The translations under genes were made by a program, and so were the position numbers. 64,000 nt of DNA from Pseudomonas umsongensis (GTDB lineage Bacteria; Pseudomonadota; Gammaproteobacteria; Pseudomonadales; Pseudomonadaceae): the NCBI RefSeq assembly GCF_002236105.1, contig NZ_NIWU01000004.1, forward strand, positions 484,655 through 548,654, in the 5' to 3' direction. Position 1 is the stretch's first letter. Each line of letters opens with the position of its first letter. This document shows positions 59,592 to 64,000 of the stretch, piece after piece. The notes beneath the pieces are model-generated. The model had not been told where the DNA came from. It ran no database searches and was given only the letters and a program-made list of their open reading frames with translations.

Positions 59592-61538
59592 CTAATCCCA
59601 TGCCTTGGGCTCACCCAACAACCTCCCTTGTACGCCATACACCCCCATCTCCCGAATCACCGTCAACTCCCCTTCGGTCTCGACCCGTTCCGCTATCAAC
59701 GGCAAATCAATACTGTGGGCGGCACGCTGGACTGCTTCGATGAACAGGCGCTTGTCACTCTCCTGATCAATCGCGCGGATGTAGCTGCCGTCAATCTTCA
59801 GGTACGCCAACCCCAGCCGCGCCAGATTGCCGATGATGCTGAAACGCCCACCAAAATGCTGCAGGCTCAACGAGAACCCGAGCTCACGCAAACGCCGCGT
59901 CAGGTTTTCGAGCATGGCTTGCTCCGGCAATTGCTCTTCGCCGATCTCCAGGGTCAGCCGCGATCCCAGATTGGAGTGCGAACGCAGTGTCTCGAAGAGG
60001 GCATTCAACGCTTTAGGGTCTTCCAGGGTCGCCGATGACAGGTTCAGTGCCAGTGACTCCTCGTGATCGCCCATCTGCTCCAGCACCCGTTCCAGCACCA
60101 GTCGGTCCAGTCGTGCCACCCAACCGAACCGTTGGAGCCATGGCAGAAAGCTTCCAGCCGGGATGCTCTGGCCCTGGTCGTCGATCAGCCGCGTAAGCAC
60201 TTTGTGGTGCAACACCAGTTGAGTGTCCTGACTGGCCACCACCGGCTGAAAATACAGTTTGAATCGCCGCTGAGTCAGCGCCTGATCCAGCAGCGTGTGC
60301 CAGGTATGATGGTCGTCGCCGACGCCGGCCAAGGCGCTGCGATCCAGGCAGACCCAGTGCGTATCGGTCTGGCTTTCGGCCTGCGCCAATGCCTGATCCG
60401 CCAACCCGAGCACGGCTTGCGGTGAATCGCCATGGGCAAAGGGAGCCAGTGCGATCGAGGCCACGCAAGCAACGTCCGTGGCGCCGGTCGCGTGCAGGCT
60501 CGCCAAGGCACTGTCGAGGCTGCGTGCCAATTGCAACGCTTCTTCGCGTACCAGCCCTGGCGCCAAGACGGCAAACTCACCGCCTCGAATGCGCGTGACC
60601 AGGTTTTGTGTTTCCGGGTACTTGGCGCACTCGCGAGACAATTGCAGCCCGACTGCCTTCAACAACTCATCAGTCCGCTGACCACCCAGGCGCTGATTCA
60701 AACCCGCCAGATCGTTGACCCGCAGCAACAGCAGATAACCCGAGCTGGCCTGCTCGGTATTGCTCACCCGTGCGTTCAACTGCATCTCGAAATAACGACG
60801 GTTCGCCAGCCCTGTCAGGTTGTCCTGATAAGACTCGATCCGCAGTCTTTCACTGCGTTCGGCCTGTTCCTGAAACAGTGCCTTGAGCTTCTCGACCATC
60901 TGGTTCATTGCTTGAACGACGCGGCGCAATTCAGGGGTACGCGGCAAATCCGGCAGGCTGAGGAATTCCCGGCGGGCAATCGCGTGGGATTGCTTGACCA
61001 TGTAATCCAGGGGTTTCAATTGTCGACGCAACAGCAATGCACCCAAGACGGCGCTCACCGCGCCACACAGCAGCAGCCAACCGAGACTGCCCAGCGCACT
61101 CTGCCAAAGCTTGGCCAAGGCAAACATCGGGTGGCTGACCACCTCGACCCGCGCGGCCTGCTCCCAACCGCGGCTGACGATCGCATCGCCACCGGCCGCT
61201 TCCAGGCCGATCAGCTTGATGAACCATTGCGGTACATTGTTGACCGCCGGCATACCGCTGCGCTCGACGATGACTTTGTCGTCGCTCAAATCGACCACGC
61301 GGATGCTGGCGTAATACCCGCTGTCGAATAGCGAGCTGACCAGCAACTCGACCATCGCCGGATCGTCGATGTTCGGCGTCAGGGACACCGCCAAAGCCGT
61401 CGCGCCATCCTGGGCGTGAGAACGCAACTGGTTGACGTACTGGGTGCGCGAACTTTCCAGGCTGACCATGAAGCTGCCGGTAAAGGCGACCACCAGGAAC
61501 AGACAGATAGCGATCAACAGCTGTTTGAACAAAGACAT
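59592..61538 (-). CDS. lapD: LapD, degenerate GGDEF-EAL c-di-GMP receptor
   Basis: 648 residues. A first helix (about 5-27), periplasmic output domain (about 28-150), second helix (152-172) and HAMP (172-225) are followed by a GGDEF domain with RGGEF at 318-322 and an EAL domain where EAL is replaced by KVL at 446-448. Both domains are therefore catalytically inactive, as in LapD. When c-di-GMP is bound to the EAL domain, the periplasmic domain captures LapG and blocks adhesin cleavage. The sequence is close to LapD of P. fluorescens Pf0-1 as I remember it. lapG is 14 bp upstream. Confidence 0.93.
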   Translation of the reverse strand: MSLFKQLLIAICLFLVVAFTGSFMVSLESSRTQYVNQLRSHAQDGATALAVSLTPNIDDPAMVELLVSSLFDSGYYASIRVVDLSDDKVIVERSGMPAVNNVPQWFIKLIGLEAAGGDAIVSRGWEQAARVEVVSHPMFALAKLWQSALGSLGWLLLCGAVSAVLGALLLRRQLKPLDYMVKQSHAIARREFLSLPDLPRTPELRRVVQAMNQMVEKLKALFQEQAERSERLRIESYQDNLTGLANRRYFEMQLNARVSNTEQASSGYLLLLRVNDLAGLNQRLGGQRTDELLKAVGLQLSRECAKYPETQNLVTRIRGGEFAVLAPGLVREEALQLARSLDSALASLHATGATDVACVASIALAPFAHGDSPQAVLGLADQALAQAESQTDTHWVCLDRSALAGVGDDHHTWHTLLDQALTQRRFKLYFQPVVASQDTQLVLHHKVLTRLIDDQGQSIPAGSFLPWLQRFGWVARLDRLVLERVLEQMGDHEESLALNLSSATLEDPKALNALFETLRSHSNLGSRLTLEIGEEQLPEQAMLENLTRRLRELGFSLSLQHFGGRFSIIGNLARLGLAYLKIDGSYIRAIDQESDKRLFIEAVQRAAHSIDLPLIAERVETEGELTVIREMGVYGVQGRLLGEPKAWD

Positions 61539-61552
61539 CTGAGCGTGAGCTC

Positions 61553-62248
61553 CTAGTTAGTCGTTTCGACCGGAAAACCTTCGGCCTGCATTTTTTTCAG
61601 CACATCCTGCCAACGCGACAGGCGTTTGGTATCACCAACCTTCTTGTTACCTTTGGCGCCGGGCAAGTACAGGCCTTCTGCATTGAAGGAGTAGACCGGA
61701 AGCAGATCCGTTCGCTGACTGGCGGGCTGGATGGTGTCGATCAGGCTATCGAGGACCAACGGCATCGCCTCTGGACTCGAATAGTAGGTCAGCACCATGT
61801 GTGCCCGGTTCAGACGCAGGGCCTTGACGTAGGTAATGCGCAGTTTGTCACTGGAAACGCCAAGATGGCGCAGGCTGAAATACTTGGCGATGGCGTAATC
61901 TTCGCAGTCGCCGGCACCTTTCCACAGGGCTTCGATTGGCGTTTCCCAATAATCGACCTGCTGCCATAAATCGATGTCTTCGACGTAGCGCAACTGCTTG
62001 TTGACGAACCGGTTGACCACGTTCAACTGTTCAAGCTCGCCAAGCTGCTTCTGGCTGGCCAGCAAATGCTGCCAATCATCTATGCGTTGCTGGCCTGGAC
62101 CCAAAGGTTCGTACAATGCCTGCGCCCGACGACTGATTAGAGAAAAATCCCAATCGGCATGCAGCCCGCCCAGCATCACGCCAGCCAGCAACAACGCGCA
62201 GGACAGCCAGCGCAGCATCCGTGGAATCGGGAAAAAACGTACCGCCAA
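61553..62248 (-). CDS. lapG: LapG periplasmic cysteine protease
   Basis: 231 residues, with an N-terminal hydrophobic export signal (about 12-28; a start at 62218 is possible). The transglutaminase-like catalytic triad is C115 in GAGDCEDYAIAK, H150 in NRAHMVL and D167 in LVLDSLID. Calcium-binding acidic residues of the DCED segment are present. LapG cuts the N-terminal retention module of LapA-type adhesins when not held by LapD. It is cotranscribed with lapD. No LapA-type substrate is encoded in this window. Confidence 0.93.
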   Translation of the reverse strand: MAVRFFPIPRMLRWLSCALLLAGVMLGGLHADWDFSLISRRAQALYEPLGPGQQRIDDWQHLLASQKQLGELEQLNVVNRFVNKQLRYVEDIDLWQQVDYWETPIEALWKGAGDCEDYAIAKYFSLRHLGVSSDKLRITYVKALRLNRAHMVLTYYSSPEAMPLVLDSLIDTIQPASQRTDLLPVYSFNAEGLYLPGAKGNKKVGDTKRLSRWQDVLKKMQAEGFPVETTN

Positions 62249-62445
62249 TGCGAGGCATCCAGGGTAGGCAGTTGGAAAGTCGGTTGATGGTGTAGGTTAG
62301 TACGGCAAAAAACAATGGCACCGTGAGATCAGCGATGGCGCGCTAAACTTGAAATAGGCAATTTGCTGATCGTTTGACAAGCTTTCAGGCAGTCACTAGT
62401 GTCAGTTGGATCCAAAAATAACTCAGTCAATCAGGGTGCGTTGTA

Positions 62446-63153
62446 GTGACACGAAAAGCCAACCCTCTCAGCAGCATCAAGGTCAACGGCCCCATTGCCG
62501 CTCACTTGGCGCGCTCGGTCATCGAGGAAACCTTGCGTTCGGCCATCCTGGACGGTCGGCTGCCGTGTGGCATCGCTCTGCGCCAGCAAGACCTGGCCGA
62601 TCTCTTCGGTGTCAGCCGCATGCCTGTGCGCGAAGCGTTACGCCAACTCGAAGCCCAGTCATTGCTCAATGTGGTTGCCCACAAAGGTGCTGTGGTCGCC
62701 CCACTGGTCCAGGGCGATGCAGTGGAGACCTATGCACTGCGGATTTTACTGGAGTCCGAAGCCCTGCGCCTGTCGGTGCCATTGCTTGAGGCGGCGGATC
62801 TCGAACAGGCCGCGCTTTACATCGACCAGCTGGAGACGGAACAGGACTACACCGAAATCGGCCGGCTGAACCGCCTCTTTCATATGTCGCTCTACAGCAA
62901 GGCACCCAATCGCCGGTTGCTCAAACTGGTGGAGGACGGGTTGAACGAAGAAGAACGCTTCCTGCGCTTCAACCTTGAGGCCATGGGCCTGGGCAAGTTA
63001 TCACAGGAAGATCACCGCGCCATGTGGCGGGCCGCCGAGGCGCGGGATGTCGAAGGATCGGTGAGGCTGCTGGTCAACCATCTCAATCGTGGGGTTGAGG
63101 TCATCACCCGGTACCTCAACAGTCCGGAAGCCAGGAACAGAAAAACCTCGTAG
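62446..63153 (+). CDS. GntR-family (FadR-type) transcriptional regulator
   Basis: 235 residues from GTG 62446 (AGGG nine bases upstream). The N-terminal winged helix (about 20-85) contains LRSAILDGRLPCGIALRQQDLADLFGVSRMPVREALRQLEAQSLL, the GntR signature. The FCD effector domain (about 95-225) is all-helical, with metal-binding residues expected in LFHMSLYSKAPNRRL and NHLNRGVEVI. It is divergent from lapG with a 197-bp spacer. The ligand is unknown; from memory the same gene flanks lapG in P. putida. Confidence 0.88.
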   Translation: MTRKANPLSSIKVNGPIAAHLARSVIEETLRSAILDGRLPCGIALRQQDLADLFGVSRMPVREALRQLEAQSLLNVVAHKGAVVAPLVQGDAVETYALRILLESEALRLSVPLLEAADLEQAALYIDQLETEQDYTEIGRLNRLFHMSLYSKAPNRRLLKLVEDGLNEEERFLRFNLEAMGLGKLSQEDHRAMWRAAEARDVEGSVRLLVNHLNRGVEVITRYLNSPEARNRKTS

Positions 63154-63427
63154 CAAAGGCAGCGGCAGGCCTGAGGGTGACTTCACTTGCCGCAACATTT
63201 CGTCGCTCATCATCCACGCATAATCTGCTTACAACATCCCCCGGCCCCGACTCCCAGCCCGCTATAACCATCCCCAGGCTCTTTTGCACGCCGATGCCGC
63301 GCGAGTCTGGGCGATGGTGGGTAGCTTTATCCGGCTTCCATCGATTCATCCCGGTGCTGTCTCACATTGAGTGACCGGCTACTCGATGAGCAATGTGCTG
63401 AAGCTCTTTTCGTAGGCCCAAAACGAC

Positions 63428-63463
63428 AAAACCCCTGTCTGCGTGAGCAGACAGGGGTTTTGG
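63428..63463 (-). terminator. Terminator at the end of the 5S array
   Basis: A perfect 16-bp stem (CAAAACCCCTGTCTGC and complement) with GTGA loop; on the minus strand the stem ends in GGGGTTTTG. Its sequence differs from the two internal terminators. Confidence 0.85.
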
Positions 63464-63471
63464 AATTTAAT

Positions 63472-63586
63472 CTTGACGATGACCTACTCTCACATGGGGA
63501 AACCCCACACTACCATCGGCGATGCATCGTTTCACTTCTGAGTTCGGGATGGGATCAGGTGGTTCCAACGCTCTATGGTCGTCAAG
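63472..63586 (-). rRNA. rrf: 5S ribosomal RNA, copy 1 (distal)
   Basis: The minus strand reads as a Pseudomonas 5S rRNA: 5' CTTGACGACC pairs with 3' GTCATCGTCAAG, and the internal CACCTGATCCCATCCCGAAC and GATGGTAGTGTGGGGTTTCC segments are diagnostic. It is the last of at least three tandem copies and is followed by a strong terminator. Confidence 0.92.
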
Positions 63587-63652
63587 AAATTCTGTGTGCC
63601 GGTCCGTCCGTAAGGACGTGCCAGCGAATTCTTGATGTTTCTACTATAAAGA

Positions 63653-63688
63653 CAAAACCCCTACCTGCATGCGCAGATAGGGGTTTTG
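63653..63688 (-). terminator. Terminator-like hairpin between 5S copies 1 and 2
   Basis: CAAAACCCCTACCTGC pairs with GCAGATAGGGGTTTTG (one G-U) around ATGC. It follows copy 2 on the minus strand, so copy 1 would need read-through or co-processing. Confidence 0.7.
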
Positions 63689-63697
63689 GAATTTAAT

Positions 63698-63812
63698 CTT
63701 GACGATGACCTACTCTCACATGGGGAAACCCCACACTACCATCGGCGATGCATCGTTTCACTTCTGAGTTCGGGATGGGATCAGGTGGTTCCAACGCTCT
63801 ATGGTCGTCAAG
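63698..63812 (-). rRNA. rrf: 5S ribosomal RNA, copy 2
   Basis: Identical by eye to copy 1 and displaced by exactly 226 bp. Preceded on the minus strand by the same leader, including the small hairpin CGTCC-GTAA-GGACG, a probable RNA-processing site. Confidence 0.92.
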
Positions 63813-63878
63813 AAATTCTGTGTGCCGGTCCGTCCGTAAGGACGTGCCAGCGAATTCTTGATGTTTCTACTATAAAGA

Positions 63879-63914
63879 CAAAACCCCTACCTGCATGCGC
63901 AGATAGGGGTTTTG
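63879..63914 (-). terminator. Terminator-like hairpin between 5S copies 2 and 3
   Basis: The same hairpin as at 63653-63688, shifted by 226 bp and identical to it. Confidence 0.7.
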
Positions 63915-63923
63915 GAATTTAAT

Positions 63924-64000
63924 CTTGACGATGACCTACTCTCACATGGGGAAACCCCACACTACCATCGGCGATGCATCGTTTCACTTCTGAGTTCGGG
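63924..64000 (-). rRNA. rrf: 5S ribosomal RNA, copy 3, cut by window end
   Basis: The 3' two-thirds of a third identical 5S copy; the 5' part lies past base 64000. The rest of the rRNA operon (23S, 16S) is expected to the right. Confidence 0.9.

Noticed and set aside
59592..61538. Calling the GGDEF-EAL protein an active cyclase or phosphodiesterase.
   Set aside because: The motifs are RGGEF and KVL in place of GGDEF and EAL, and the sequence matches the receptor LapD.
63367..63922. Two frames giving near-identical peptides that contain ETPHYHRRCIVSLLSSGW.
   Set aside because: They are translations of the antisense strand of the 5S rRNA repeats.
63428..64000. Direct repeats resembling a repeat array such as CRISPR.
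   Set aside because: The 226-bp unit is a 5S rRNA gene plus spacer; unit length and content exclude CRISPR.

Overview
The window reads as chromosome of a Pseudomonas of the fluorescens/putida lineage. The evidence is high-GC coding sequence with strong Shine-Dalgarno sites, typical Pseudomonas REP palindromes of three families, a sulfate-uptake block in the order cysA-cysW-cysT-sbp-oscA followed by a PAS-GGDEF-EAL gene and desA, a LapD/LapG pair, and a Pseudomonas-like 5S rRNA. I see no prophage, transposase or CRISPR array.

Layout. 1-2127: an SfnR-like sigma54 activator (cut by the left edge), a small alpha/beta hydrolase, and a 13-codon micro-ORF with a perfect ribosome binding site and its own terminator. 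2128-6267: a membrane desaturase with a divergent AraC regulator, a receiver-only response regulator, a Crp/Fnr regulator and an Mpo1-like membrane protein. 6271-10388: sulfate ABC transporter and sulfur-starvation gene oscA. 10559-16276: cyclic-di-GMP enzymes flanking the phospholipid desaturase desA, then an HDOD response regulator. 16414-19319: gabT and gabD (GABA catabolism). 19667-19743: tRNA-Arg(CCG). 19823-23059: a VWA lipoprotein, ECF sigma factor, anti-sigma-like protein and an acidic protein. 23146-27861: PEBP-family protein, Rieske/FAD reductase, YdgA-like protein and a membrane protein. 27955-33026: five-gene MarR-controlled aromatic-acid type efflux operon (MarR, FUSC pump, DUF1656, HlyD adaptor, outer-membrane factor). 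33102-35432: DUF2789, YbaK-like deacylase, NfeD and slipin. 35434-39556: EmrB-EmrA-outer-membrane-factor tripartite pump. 39768-44455: LysR regulator and a TauD/TauABC-like sulfonate operon. 45128-59037: a complete nine-gene cellulose operon bcsE-F-G-R-Q-A-B-Z-C, all on one strand. 59150-62248: small conserved gene, lapD and lapG. 62446-63153: GntR regulator. 63428-64000: at least three tandem 226-bp units, each with a 5S rRNA gene (minus strand).

How they work together. Two themes dominate. The first is sulfur supply: SfnR, CysAWT/Sbp/OscA and the TauD-type operon would all serve growth without sulfate or cysteine. The second is cyclic-di-GMP and surface life: a PAS-GGDEF-EAL protein, a PAS-GGDEF cyclase with an intact I-site, the c-di-GMP-binding BcsE and BcsA-PilZ, and the degenerate receptor LapD with its protease LapG. 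The bcs set contains bcsG, so phosphoethanolamine-modified cellulose is predicted. From memory of related genomes the large adhesin genes lapA/B/C normally lie where the bcs operon sits here, between lapD and the tauD-like operon; this apparent replacement is the most interesting observation in the window. Start sites were adjusted where a ribosome binding site, overlap or family length argued for it. All family assignments are by eye, without database searches.
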